Below, in pieces: positions 17,092 through 25,727 of a DNA stretch of 39,880 nt. Source of the stretch: an uncultured Bacillota bacterium. GTDB lineage: Bacteria; Bacillota; Dehalobacteriia; UBA7702. The stretch is taken from the NCBI GenBank assembly GCA_934702375.1, contig CAKUYE010000018.1, positions 1-39,880 on the forward strand, given 5' to 3'. How positions within the stretch are numbered: the first letter of the stretch is position 1; every line of letters begins with the position of its first letter. Position numbers and translations under genes: made by a program. The notes below the pieces were generated by a model, which made no database searches, had not been told where the DNA came from, and saw nothing but the letters and a program-made list of their open reading frames with translations.

Positions 17092-17301
17092 CTATTGAAG
17101 TAAAGGTTCTTTATCCAGAAGAAAAAGCTCCTCTATCGTTGTGTCCAGGCTTTTTGCTATATGGTAAGCAAGTTCCAGAGAAGGGTTTGTATGATTTTTT
17201 TCGATACGGCAGATCGTTTCTCTACTGACGCCGCAGCGATTGGCAAGGTCTTGTTGGGACATATTGAGCGTAAAGCGGTATTCCCTGATTTTGTTTTTCA
17301 T
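17092..17301 (-). CDS. Small XRE-family transcriptional regulator
   Basis: 69 residues, essentially a single HTH_3 domain: MSQQDLANRCGVSRETICRI is the helix-turn-helix, followed by the NPSLELAYHIAKSL segment. Short stand-alone regulators of this form are common in Bacillota and often act on neighbouring promoters. It lies on the minus strand, 157 bp from the lon ribosome site region and 81 bp upstream of the TVP38-like gene in the same direction, so the pair may form an operon. The target is unknown; the shared lon intergenic region is one candidate. Confidence 0.85.
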   Translation of the reverse strand: MKNKIREYRFTLNMSQQDLANRCGVSRETICRIEKNHTNPSLELAYHIAKSLDTTIEELFLLDKEPLLQ

Positions 17302-17413
17302 AGTCCATCTCCATGTGATTAATATGCCATATTATGTGAAAATTATATCACAATTTATGGAAAATACAAGGTATTTTCCCGGAAACGATTGAATTTTTTT
17401 TTGTTTTACGATA

Positions 17414-17422
17414 TGATATAAT
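17414..17422 (+). promoter_or_regulatory. Extended -10 promoter for lon
   Basis: TGATATAAT matches the TGnTATAAT extended -10; no convincing -35 lies at 17 bp. It sits about 50 bases upstream of the chosen lon start. No CIRCE-type inverted repeat was seen, so heat-shock control by HrcA is not supported. Confidence 0.5.
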
Positions 17423-17473
17423 ACACTACACTAAGAAGTTTTTATGAAATGATAATAGATGGAGGATGAGATT

Positions 17474-19951
17474 GTGCAAAACAATGATCATGAAAAAAAA
17501 CGGGATGCCTTAATTGCGGCTCCTTCGGAAAAACAGTCCGCCTCTGCGGATCCATATAGTGAAACCGTTGATTCTTCGGATGTACTTCGCCATGCTTGTT
17601 TTCAGATGCCGGTGCTTCCTTTGCGCGGTGTATTGGTATTGCCCCACGCTGTGGTTCAGCTTGATGTAGGTCGTGAAAAAAGCATTCAAGCCATTAATGA
17701 AGCCAATAGCCGTGAAGGAAAAGAAATTATTTTGGCGATGCAAAAGGATATCCATGTGGATGATCCTACCTTTGATGACATTCATCACGTTGCTACCATT
17801 GCCACGATCAAACAGGTATTGCGTCCTACCGGTGGAACGCTGCGCATTGTTGTGGAAGGGTTGTATCGAACACGGATTTTGCGTTTGACCGATGAGAATC
17901 GGTATTTCCTTGGCGAAGCCGTGCAATTGGAAATGCCCGGCCAATATACGGAGACAATGTCCGGTGAGGTTTATGCCAGAAAAGTTGTAAAGGAATTTGA
18001 AAACTTTGCGGTTTTGGCAAAGCGCGTGCCGGCGGAGATTTTAGCAACGGTACTTTCCGTGGAAGATCACAGTGCCATTGCAGATCTTGTTGCTGCTCAG
18101 GTTCTGACAAAGCTTTCCGAAAAACAAAAATTCCTGGAGATCATTGACGTTGAGGAGCGTTTAAAATTTTTGTTGGAGTCCATGGCTCGGGAAGTGGATA
18201 TTCTCGATCTTGAACGAAAGATCGGCAATGAAGTTCGCAAACAAATGGAGAAAAACCAGAAGGAATACTATCTCCGGGAACAGATTCGCGTCATCAATAA
18301 AGAGTTGGGTGAAGATGAATCCAAGGATGAAGAGTGCATGAATTACCGGGATCAGGTGAAAGCTGCCGGTATGCCTAAGGCTGCGGAAGAAAAAACCTTG
18401 AGGGAAATTGACCGATTGCAAAAAACCCCGTCTATGGCCGCAGAAGTGTCGGTATTGCGCTCCTATATCGATTGGATGCTTGATATTCCATGGAAAGAGC
18501 AAACCGAAGATCAGCTGGATTTGAAACGTGCCGAAGAAATTCTCAATGAAGACCATTATGGTCTCGAAGATGTGAAAGAACGTATTTTGGAATACCTCGC
18601 CGTTTGCCAGTTGGCTCAGGATATCAAAGGACCTATTTTATGCCTTACAGGACCTCCCGGAGTTGGGAAAACTTCTTTGGCAAAATCCGTTGCCAGGGCT
18701 TTAGGGCGAAACTTCGTCCGGATGTCTCTCGGCGGTGTAAAAGATGAAGCGGAGATCCGCGGGCACCGTCGCACTTATATCGGTTCTATGCCGGGGCGAA
18801 TCTTGCAGAATATGAAAACTGCCGGATCGGTGAATCCGGTATTCCTCCTCGACGAGGTCGATAAATTAGGCAATGATTACAAAGGAGACCCTTCCTCTGC
18901 CTTATTGGAGGTTTTGGATCCGGAACAAAATGATACCTTTGCCGATCATTTTATTGAAGTACCCTATGATCTTTCCAAGGTTTTATTTATCACCACGGCG
19001 AATGTAAAAAGTAATATTCCCAGGCCTCTTCTTGATCGTATGGAAGTCATTGAGCTTAGCGGCTATACCGAAGCAGAAAAATTAAATATTGCCAAAAGAC
19101 ATTTGCTTAAAAAAGAACTGGCAAATCATTGCATTGCCGAAAAACAGCTTAAAATTTCAGACAGCGCTTTACGTCAATTGATTCGGGAATACACCAGAGA
19201 AGCCGGTGTCCGTAATCTTGATCGTGTTTTGGCAAAGCTTTGTCGTGTCGCTGCCCGTAAGCTTGTCTCGGAAGATGTTTCTTCGATCAGCGTAACCGTG
19301 CGCAACCTTCATGATTTTCTTGGTGCACCCAAATTTATTCGCGAAAAAGCCGCCGGAAAAAATGCGGTAGGTATTGTGAATGGCCTTGCCTGGACAGAAG
19401 TGGGCGGTGAGATCTTACAGGTTGAAGTGCAGTCTTTGCCCGGCAGCGGTAAAATTCAGCTTACCGGTCAGCTTGGCGATGTCATGAAGGAATCCGCCCA
19501 GGCTGCTCTGACCTATGTTCGCTCGATAGGAAAGAGCTTGGGCTTGAAACCTCATTTTGAAGAAAAGATTGACTTGCATATCCATGTTCCCGAAGGTGCG
19601 GTGCCCAAAGACGGCCCCTCTGCCGGTGTAACGATGGTAACGGCAATTACCTCCCGGCTCAGCAACAGAAAAGTTCGCGGAGATATTGCCATGACCGGCG
19701 AAGTAACACTTCTCGGCAGAGTGTTGCCCATCGGCGGCGTGAAAGAAAAGGTTTTGGCTGCTTTTGGAGCGGGTATCACCACCGTAATTATGCCGAAAGA
19801 AAACGAACGTGATCTTGAAAAGATTCCGGAGGAAATTCGGGAGAAAATGACATTCCATTTTTGCAGCCATGTGGATGAAGTTTTAAAATTGGCCTTGGTT
19901 GATAAATCGGAGAAAGCCGAAAAAACAGAAAATGCGGAGAAGGCGATATGA
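17474..19951 (+). CDS. lon: Lon ATP-dependent serine protease (LonA)
   Basis: 825 residues from a GTG start. The GTG at 17474 is preferred because GGAGG (17461-17465) lies eight bases upstream; the in-frame ATG at 17459 overlaps that site. The order is an N-terminal substrate-binding domain (MPVLPLRGVLVLPHA near residue 45), coiled-coil linker, AAA+ module with Walker A GPPGVGKTS at 393-401 and Walker B VFLLDEVDK, then the protease domain with the Ser716-Lys759 dyad (PKDGPSAG and GGVKEK). Lon degrades misfolded and regulatory proteins in the cytosol. The C-terminus ends in a Lys/Glu-rich tail. Its stop overlaps the engB start by four bases (ATGA), so the two are translationally coupled. Confidence 0.98.
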   Translation: MQNNDHEKKRDALIAAPSEKQSASADPYSETVDSSDVLRHACFQMPVLPLRGVLVLPHAVVQLDVGREKSIQAINEANSREGKEIILAMQKDIHVDDPTFDDIHHVATIATIKQVLRPTGGTLRIVVEGLYRTRILRLTDENRYFLGEAVQLEMPGQYTETMSGEVYARKVVKEFENFAVLAKRVPAEILATVLSVEDHSAIADLVAAQVLTKLSEKQKFLEIIDVEERLKFLLESMAREVDILDLERKIGNEVRKQMEKNQKEYYLREQIRVINKELGEDESKDEECMNYRDQVKAAGMPKAAEEKTLREIDRLQKTPSMAAEVSVLRSYIDWMLDIPWKEQTEDQLDLKRAEEILNEDHYGLEDVKERILEYLAVCQLAQDIKGPILCLTGPPGVGKTSLAKSVARALGRNFVRMSLGGVKDEAEIRGHRRTYIGSMPGRILQNMKTAGSVNPVFLLDEVDKLGNDYKGDPSSALLEVLDPEQNDTFADHFIEVPYDLSKVLFITTANVKSNIPRPLLDRMEVIELSGYTEAEKLNIAKRHLLKKELANHCIAEKQLKISDSALRQLIREYTREAGVRNLDRVLAKLCRVAARKLVSEDVSSISVTVRNLHDFLGAPKFIREKAAGKNAVGIVNGLAWTEVGGEILQVEVQSLPGSGKIQLTGQLGDVMKESAQAALTYVRSIGKSLGLKPHFEEKIDLHIHVPEGAVPKDGPSAGVTMVTAITSRLSNRKVRGDIAMTGEVTLLGRVLPIGGVKEKVLAAFGAGITTVIMPKENERDLEKIPEEIREKMTFHFCSHVDEVLKLALVDKSEKAEKTENAEKAI

Positions 19952-20535
19952 AAATAAAAAAGGCGGAGCTTGCAATTACCGCTGCTTGGCAAAAACAATA
20001 TCCGGAAATTTTGGCGATTGATGTTGTATTGGCAGGTCGTTCAAATGTTGGAAAATCTTCCCTGATTAATCGCTTGATTAACCGAAAGAATCTTGCCCGT
20101 ACCAGTTCCAGTCCGGGGAAAACTCGTACCATCAACTTTTATCGAATTGATGATCGTTGGTTCTTTGTGGATCTTCCCGGTTACGGCTATGCCAAGGTCA
20201 GTAAAAGTGAGCGGGATTCCTTCCAGAAAATGGTTGATGAATATCTTGCCGCAGATCGTCCTCGCGTAATTTGGCAAATCGTTGATTTACGTCATCCGCC
20301 TACGGCGTTGGATCTGCAAATGAATTCCTTTTTACGTTCCAAAGGATTGCCCTTTTTGGTCGTTGCAACGAAAGCGGATAAATTGAGCAACAATGAAATT
20401 GCAAAGAATAAAGCTGTAATGCGCCGAGAATTGGATTTGAAAGAAGATGAGCTGATTATTTTCTCTTCTCAAAATGGCAGAGGAAAAGAAGAGCTTTTAA
20501 ATAAGATCGAAGCGTACCTTAGTGGAAAAGAATAA
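19948..20535 (+). CDS. engB: Ribosome biogenesis GTP-binding protein EngB/YsxC
   Basis: 195 residues. An essential TRAFAC-class GTPase in large ribosomal subunit assembly. G1 is GRSNVGKSS (30-38), G3 is DLPGYG, G4 is TKAD. The start overlaps the lon stop (ATGA), the classical lonA-engB arrangement of Bacillota. A terminator at 20555-20585 follows. Confidence 0.97.
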   Translation: MKIKKAELAITAAWQKQYPEILAIDVVLAGRSNVGKSSLINRLINRKNLARTSSSPGKTRTINFYRIDDRWFFVDLPGYGYAKVSKSERDSFQKMVDEYLAADRPRVIWQIVDLRHPPTALDLQMNSFLRSKGLPFLVVATKADKLSNNEIAKNKAVMRRELDLKEDELIIFSSQNGRGKEELLNKIEAYLSGKE

Positions 20536-20554
20536 CACCTCGGCTATAAATGGA

Positions 20555-20585
20555 TGCCGCCGGTTATGATGCCGGCGGTATTTTT
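20555..20585. terminator. Terminator between engB and a convergent gene
   Basis: TGCCGCCGG (20555-20563) pairs with CCGGCGGTA (20572-20580), followed by TTTTT. The stop codon of the minus-strand gene lies inside the loop (20564-20566). Confidence 0.75.
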
Positions 20586-20947
20586 CTACTCGTTTTTCTT
20601 CTTCGGCGGTTGTCGGTGCGTCCCATTGCTTCTGCTGTTAGCGTAAAAATCAATGCCAAGACAAGCGGCGGGATCGCTTGAAAGGTACTGTCACATGGAA
20701 GTATCAGCTTGTGACTGAAATAAATGATTGCACCGATTATTATGGTGGTGAAAAAGATGCTGCCCCCTTTGACGGATGAAAAACGTCCGTAAATATTACC
20801 TGTTACTATGCCGATAACGGGGAAATATCCATACCAGATACCGGGTATCATATAAGCAGCCAGATAGTCGTTTGCAATACAGAACAGTGCGGAAAGAAAC
20901 AGGATCCCTAAGCTGACCGAAAGAAGCAATTTCAATAGGTTTTTCAT
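20564..20947 (-). CDS. Small integral membrane protein, unknown function
   Basis: 127 residues from the ATG at 20947, chosen because AAGGAG lies upstream with good spacing; the open frame extends further but without a ribosome site. About four hydrophobic helices: LLKLLLSVSLGILFLSALF, a segment around YMIPGIWYGYFPVIGIVTG, FFTTIIIGAIIYF, and LVLALIFTLTAEAMG. It ends in a short basic tail (RRRRKTSRK). No family was recognised. It converges on engB, and its stop lies within the shared terminator. Confidence 0.65.
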   Translation of the reverse strand: MKNLLKLLLSVSLGILFLSALFCIANDYLAAYMIPGIWYGYFPVIGIVTGNIYGRFSSVKGGSIFFTTIIIGAIIYFSHKLILPCDSTFQAIPPLVLALIFTLTAEAMGRTDNRRRRKTSRKIPPAS

Positions 20948-21014
20948 TGGCGTCGATCTCCTTATTTTTTTGCAGATATATGTAGAAAATAATATATTTT
21001 TCCGAGGAAAGTCC

Positions 21015-21043
21015 TTTTCAGCCACACAAATTTGTGGTATACT
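21015..21043 (+). promoter_or_regulatory. Sigma-A promoter for valS
   Basis: TTTTCA (21015-21020), a 17-bp spacer, and TATACT (21038-21043) preceded by TGG. The resulting leader is about 100 nt. Confidence 0.65.
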
Positions 21044-21060
21044 GAAAAGGATATTAAACT

Positions 21061-21091
21061 GGCATTTTATTGCATCCCATGCTAAAATGCC
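21061..21091 (+). promoter_or_regulatory. Hairpin in the valS leader
   Basis: GGCATTTTA (21061-21069) pairs with TAAAATGCC (21083-21091), extended inside by GCAT/ATGC. It is not followed by a T-run, and the leader lacks the T-box features expected for a Bacillota aminoacyl-tRNA synthetase gene. It could affect mRNA stability or initiation. Confidence 0.4.
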
Positions 21092-21147
21092 CTGTTGAAT
21101 TCGATTTGAAAGCTTTTGCTTTTTCGATATTAAAGGAGGAACTGCTC

Positions 21148-23790
21148 ATGGCAGGAGAATTAAAATCAGTTTATGATCCGAAGGAAGTAGAAGAAAAGTG
21201 GTATCATATCTGGGAGGAAAAGAAATATTTCCATGCAGATGTCAATGACGATAGAGAATCGTTCTGCATCGTGATTCCGCCTCCCAATGTTACCGGACAG
21301 CTTCACATGGGGCATGCCCTTGATGAAACTCTCCAGGATATTTTAGTTCGTTATAAAAGAATGGCAGGATTCAATACCCTTTGGGTCCCCGGTACTGACC
21401 ATGCCGGCATTGCTACCCAGGCAAAGGTCGAAGAACAGCTTCGCAAAGAAGGCACTTCCAAAGAAGAGCTGGGTCGCGAGGCTTTTCTGGAAAGAGCCTG
21501 GGAATGGAAGGATAAATACCATAACCGTATTGTAACACAGCTGAGAGGTTTGGGTACTTCCTGTGACTGGGAAAGAGAACGTTTTACGATGGACGAAGGT
21601 CTCTCCCGTGCCGTGCGTGAAGCCTTTGTGACCTTCTATGAAAAAGATTTGATCTATCGTGATAAATATATCGTTAACTGGTGCCCCAAATGCCATACGA
21701 CGATTTCGGATATCGAGGTTGAGCATGAAGAAGAGGAAGGCCGTCTGTGGACCATTCGCTACAAAGTGAAGGATGCCGATGACTATTTGACGGTAGAAAC
21801 AACACGGCCGGAAACGATGTTTGGGGATACTGCCGTTGCTGTAAATCCCAAGGATGAACGTTTTGGTAAATATGTCGGGAAAACGGTGTTGATGCCTATT
21901 ACCAATAAAGAAATTCCGGTTGTTGCCGACGATTATGTTGATATGGAATTTGGTACCGGCGCCGTTAAAATTACGCCCTTCCACGATCCTAACGACTTTG
22001 AAGTAGGTCTTCGTCATCATTTGCCTCAGGTGGAAGCCATTAACCTTGATGCAAAAATGACGGATATTTGCGGAAAATATGCCGGAATGGATCGGTATGA
22101 ATGTCGTGAAGCCATGTTGAAGGAATTGAAGGAACTCGGTTGCGGCGGCGATGAACGTGTGCATGTTCACGCAGTAGGTCATTGTTATCGCTGTGGCACT
22201 ACGGTAGAACCTCTGATTTCCAAGCAGTGGTTCCTGAGAATGAAACCCTTGGCCGAGCCGGCCATTAAAGCCGTGGAAGACGGCGATACCCGGTTTGTGC
22301 CTTCTCGTTTTGATAAAGTATATCTTGGTTGGATGGAAAATATCCGTGATTGGTGCGTTTCCCGTCAGCTTTGGTGGGGACATCGTATTCCCGTATGGTA
22401 TTGCGATGATTGCGGTGCCGAAATTTGCGTTCGTGAAGATCCTACCGTTTGCCCTCATTGCGGTTCTGCTCATATTCATCAGGATGAAGATGTGCTTGAT
22501 ACCTGGTTTTCTTCGGCAATGTGGCCCTATTCAACTTTGGGTTGGCCGGACAAAACGCCGGAAATGGAAAAATATTTTCCCAACTCCGTTCTGGTTACCG
22601 GTTGGGATATTATCTTCTTTTGGGTTGCCAGAATGATCTTCTCCTCTCTGTTCCATACCGGAAAGGCTCCCTTTAAAGATGTTCTAATCCATGGCCTGGT
22701 TCTGGATGCCCAGGGACGAAAAATGAGTAAATCTTTAGGGAACGGCATTGATCCTTTGGAAAAAATTGCCAGCCACGGTGCAGACTCCCTTCGCTTTATG
22801 TTAGTAACAGGGAATACCCCCGGTAATAATCTGCGCTTTCGAGATGAACGTCTTGATGGTAGCCGTAATTTTGCCAATAAGATCTGGAATGCCAGTCGTT
22901 TCGTGCTGATGAATCTGGAAGGCTATGAAGATGGCGCCTGGGACGACGATGCTTTGACCCTTCATGATCGCTGGATTCTTTCGCGGTTGAATCAGACTGC
23001 TGCTGCGACCCGATTGAACCTGGATCGTTATGAGCTTGGGGAAGCTGCCCGGGGCATTTATGAATTTATTTGGGATGATTTCTGCGATTGGTACGTGGAA
23101 CTTTCCAAAAACGCTCTTTACAAGGGAACCGATGCCGAACGCCTTCACAGCCAGCGCGTTATCGTTTATGTGTTACGCAGCGCTTTGGAATTGCTTCATC
23201 CCTTTATGCCTTTTATTACCGAAGAAATCTGGCAGAAGCTGCCTCATGACGGTGAAACGATCGTATTGGCACCTTATCCTGATTTTGAAGAAGCCTTTGA
23301 TGATCAGGATGCCGCAGCGGATATGGGAATGATGATCGATATGATCAAAGCATTACGTAACCTTCGTGCGGAAATGAAAGTTCCTTTGGGACAGAAAGCC
23401 AAAGTGATTTTGGCTGCCGATGAACGGGAAAAAGAAATTATTTCGGAAAATGCCGGTTACTTAGATAAGATGGCCGCCATTGACGAAGTGGAATTTATTG
23501 CCATGAATGATGAAGCTCCCAAAGGTGCAGCGGCTGCGATTCTTGGGGATATCCGCATCTACCTGCCTTTGGCTGGATTGATTGATATGGATAAAGAAAA
23601 GGCGCGCTTGGAAAAGGAAATGGCTAAGACGGAAAAAGAAATTGCCCGACTCAGCGGTAAGCTTTCCAACGAAGGCTTTTTGGCAAAAGCTCCGGCAGAA
23701 GTTGTTGAAGGTGAAAAAGTTAAATTAGCCGATGCCGAAAAACGTCTTGCCGGTTTTAAAGAAACTTTAGCGATTTTAGAAGAGGTCTGA
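21148..23790 (+). CDS. valS: Valyl-tRNA synthetase
   Basis: 880 residues. Charges tRNA-Val with valine in the cytosol, with an editing domain that removes mischarged threonine. Class I signatures: HMGH at 53-56 within NVTGQLHMGHAL, and KMSKS at 525-529. Cysteine pairs (CPKC, CDDC, CPHC) suggest zinc-binding knuckles. The C-terminal 65 residues form the charged coiled-coil tRNA-binding arm typical of bacterial ValRS. The start is set by AAAGGAGG (21132-21139) eight bases upstream; an in-frame upstream ATG at 21070 lies in the leader hairpin. It precedes folC by six bases. Confidence 0.97.
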   Translation: MAGELKSVYDPKEVEEKWYHIWEEKKYFHADVNDDRESFCIVIPPPNVTGQLHMGHALDETLQDILVRYKRMAGFNTLWVPGTDHAGIATQAKVEEQLRKEGTSKEELGREAFLERAWEWKDKYHNRIVTQLRGLGTSCDWERERFTMDEGLSRAVREAFVTFYEKDLIYRDKYIVNWCPKCHTTISDIEVEHEEEEGRLWTIRYKVKDADDYLTVETTRPETMFGDTAVAVNPKDERFGKYVGKTVLMPITNKEIPVVADDYVDMEFGTGAVKITPFHDPNDFEVGLRHHLPQVEAINLDAKMTDICGKYAGMDRYECREAMLKELKELGCGGDERVHVHAVGHCYRCGTTVEPLISKQWFLRMKPLAEPAIKAVEDGDTRFVPSRFDKVYLGWMENIRDWCVSRQLWWGHRIPVWYCDDCGAEICVREDPTVCPHCGSAHIHQDEDVLDTWFSSAMWPYSTLGWPDKTPEMEKYFPNSVLVTGWDIIFFWVARMIFSSLFHTGKAPFKDVLIHGLVLDAQGRKMSKSLGNGIDPLEKIASHGADSLRFMLVTGNTPGNNLRFRDERLDGSRNFANKIWNASRFVLMNLEGYEDGAWDDDALTLHDRWILSRLNQTAAATRLNLDRYELGEAARGIYEFIWDDFCDWYVELSKNALYKGTDAERLHSQRVIVYVLRSALELLHPFMPFITEEIWQKLPHDGETIVLAPYPDFEEAFDDQDAAADMGMMIDMIKALRNLRAEMKVPLGQKAKVILAADEREKEIISENAGYLDKMAAIDEVEFIAMNDEAPKGAAAAILGDIRIYLPLAGLIDMDKEKARLEKEMAKTEKEIARLSGKLSNEGFLAKAPAEVVEGEKVKLADAEKRLAGFKETLAILEEV

Positions 23791-23796
23791 TACATC

Positions 23797-25101
23797 ATGA
23801 TGGACTACAAAGAATCTCTTGTTTATTTAAGAGATCTTACCAAATTTGGCTTTAATTTTGGTCTTGACCGGGTAAAGGAGCTGTTGCGCCGTTTGGGAAA
23901 CCCGGAAAAGACAATGACCTATATTCATGTTGGCGGTACCAACGGTAAAGGCAGCGTTACTTCGATGCTTTGTTCGATGCTTATGGCCGCCGGAGAAAAA
24001 CCGGGGATGTTTACATCCCCGCATCTCCATTCTTATCGGGAGCGTTTTCGCATTGGCGGTGTGAAAATATCCCATGAAGATGTTGCCCGTTGTTTGAACG
24101 ATATCAAACCTCATATTGAAGCAATGATGGAAGCCGGCTTTGAACAGCCTACGGAATTTGAAGTCAATACGGCCATGGCCTTTTATTACTTCGCACAGAA
24201 AGGCGTAAAGGTTGCCGTGATGGAAGTCGGTATGGGCGGCGAGATCGATGCAACCAATGTGATTGAAAAAGTAAAAGTGGCGATACTTGTGAATGTTGCC
24301 CTTGAGCATACGGAATACCTTGGCGATACAAAGGAAAAAATTTGTTTGACGAAATCCGGCATCATCAAAAAAGATTGTCATTTCGTAACCGGATGTCAGG
24401 AAGAATCGCTTCAGGAAATCCTTGCCAAACGGGTAGAGGAAGAAGGTGCCAGGGATCTTTCCGTAATGGAAAAAGATTTTTCCGGTAAGTTTGAAAGTGA
24501 AACTGCCGACGAACAGTATTTTACCTATCGTGATGCGGATGTGATTTATGGGCATCTTTGCCTGCCCTTGATGGGGCGGCATCAGATTGGCAATGCTGCT
24601 ATCGCAGTACGTGCTGCCCGGCTTTACGGTTTGAATGAAGCTGCCATTCGCAAGGGGTTGGCGGCAACAACATGGCCTTGTCGGTTGGAAAAGGTTTCCT
24701 TAAATCCTTTAACCATCATCGACGGTGCCCATAATGATCACGGTATGGCAGTGCTGACTTCCTATTTGAAGGAGCATTACGCAAACCGTCAGATCATTGT
24801 GCTTATCGGTATGCTTGCCGATAAAGAACGTGAAAAGGCCATCGCTTTGCTGGGGCCTTTGACCAGCAAAGTTGTTGTGACGAAACCCAATAGCCCCAGA
24901 GCCGGTGATTATGAAATGATCGCCGAGTTCTTTAAACCCTATTGCAAAGATATTTATTTAGAAGAAAATATTCCCGAAGCCTGCCGCAAGGCTCAGGCAT
25001 TGGCAAAAAAAGCAGGCAGTAACAGCTTGCTTCTGATTACTGGTTCTCTGTATATGGTTGCCGATGCCAGAGGCTATCTCCTCGGGATCGAAAGTGAATG
25101 A
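23797..25101 (+). CDS. folC: Folylpolyglutamate / dihydrofolate synthase
   Basis: 434 residues. FolC adds glutamates to folates and in many bacteria also makes dihydrofolate from dihydropteroate, using ATP. The Mur-ligase-like P-loop GGTNGKGSV lies at 46-54, then FTSPHLHSYRERF (folate loop), MEVGMGGEIDATNVI and, in the C-terminal domain, DGAHNDHGM. AGAGG upstream gives modest ribosome binding; a second ATG at 23800 is an alternative. It follows valS directly and abuts maf, suggesting one operon. Confidence 0.95.
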   Translation: MMDYKESLVYLRDLTKFGFNFGLDRVKELLRRLGNPEKTMTYIHVGGTNGKGSVTSMLCSMLMAAGEKPGMFTSPHLHSYRERFRIGGVKISHEDVARCLNDIKPHIEAMMEAGFEQPTEFEVNTAMAFYYFAQKGVKVAVMEVGMGGEIDATNVIEKVKVAILVNVALEHTEYLGDTKEKICLTKSGIIKKDCHFVTGCQEESLQEILAKRVEEEGARDLSVMEKDFSGKFESETADEQYFTYRDADVIYGHLCLPLMGRHQIGNAAIAVRAARLYGLNEAAIRKGLAATTWPCRLEKVSLNPLTIIDGAHNDHGMAVLTSYLKEHYANRQIIVLIGMLADKEREKAIALLGPLTSKVVVTKPNSPRAGDYEMIAEFFKPYCKDIYLEENIPEACRKAQALAKKAGSNSLLLITGSLYMVADARGYLLGIESE

Positions 25102-25102
25102 T

Positions 25103-25696
25103 ATGGATCGCAAATTGATTCTCGCCTCGGCTTCTCCTCGCCGCAGGGAATTGCTGGAAAGACTACAACTGAATTTTACGGTGCAGCCGGCTGATATTGA
25201 TGAAAGCCGGTTCCCCAATGAAGATGCTGCTTCCTATCCATTGCGCACAGCGATAAAAAAAGCAATGGCTGTTGCCGAAAAGGAAGAAAATGCTCTTGTA
25301 TTGGCGGCCGACACTGTGGTGGTTCTTGATGATGATATTCTTGGAAAACCCAAGGATGCGGACGAAGCCAAAGCGATGCTTCATCGTCTGGAAGGACGTG
25401 AGCATATTGTGATCACCGGTATAGGGATCGTCGATACCAACACCGGCAGAACGCTTAGTGCCGTGGAGCAGACCATTGTGTATTTTTATCCTTTAAGTGA
25501 TGAAGAGATTGATGCTTACGTCGCGACCGGAGAGCCTTTGGATAAAGCCGGGGCCTATGGAATCCAGGGAATTGGTTCTTTATTGGTTCGACGGATCGAA
25601 GGCGATTATTTCAATGTAATGGGTCTGCCGGTGAGCAAGCTTTATCGGTTGCTCCTGAAGTTGGATGCAGATATTCTGAAAAAAACCGAATTTTGA
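25103..25696 (+). CDS. maf: Maf-family nucleotide pyrophosphatase
   Basis: 197 residues. Maf proteins hydrolyse non-canonical or pyrimidine nucleoside triphosphates to monophosphates. The signature LASASPRRRELL lies at 7-18, AADTVV carries the catalytic Asp, and KAGAYGIQGIG is conserved. The start at 25103 is one base after the folC stop; the in-frame ATG at 25058 lies inside folC. There is no good ribosome site, so coupling to folC translation is likely. mreC follows after 31 bases; radC and mreB, often between them, are missing. Confidence 0.95.
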   Translation: MDRKLILASASPRRRELLERLQLNFTVQPADIDESRFPNEDAASYPLRTAIKKAMAVAEKEENALVLAADTVVVLDDDILGKPKDADEAKAMLHRLEGREHIVITGIGIVDTNTGRTLSAVEQTIVYFYPLSDEEIDAYVATGEPLDKAGAYGIQGIGSLLVRRIEGDYFNVMGLPVSKLYRLLLKLDADILKKTEF

Positions 25697-25727
25697 CACG
25701 GATTTGTCGCAAAGGTAGGTTTAAAAT

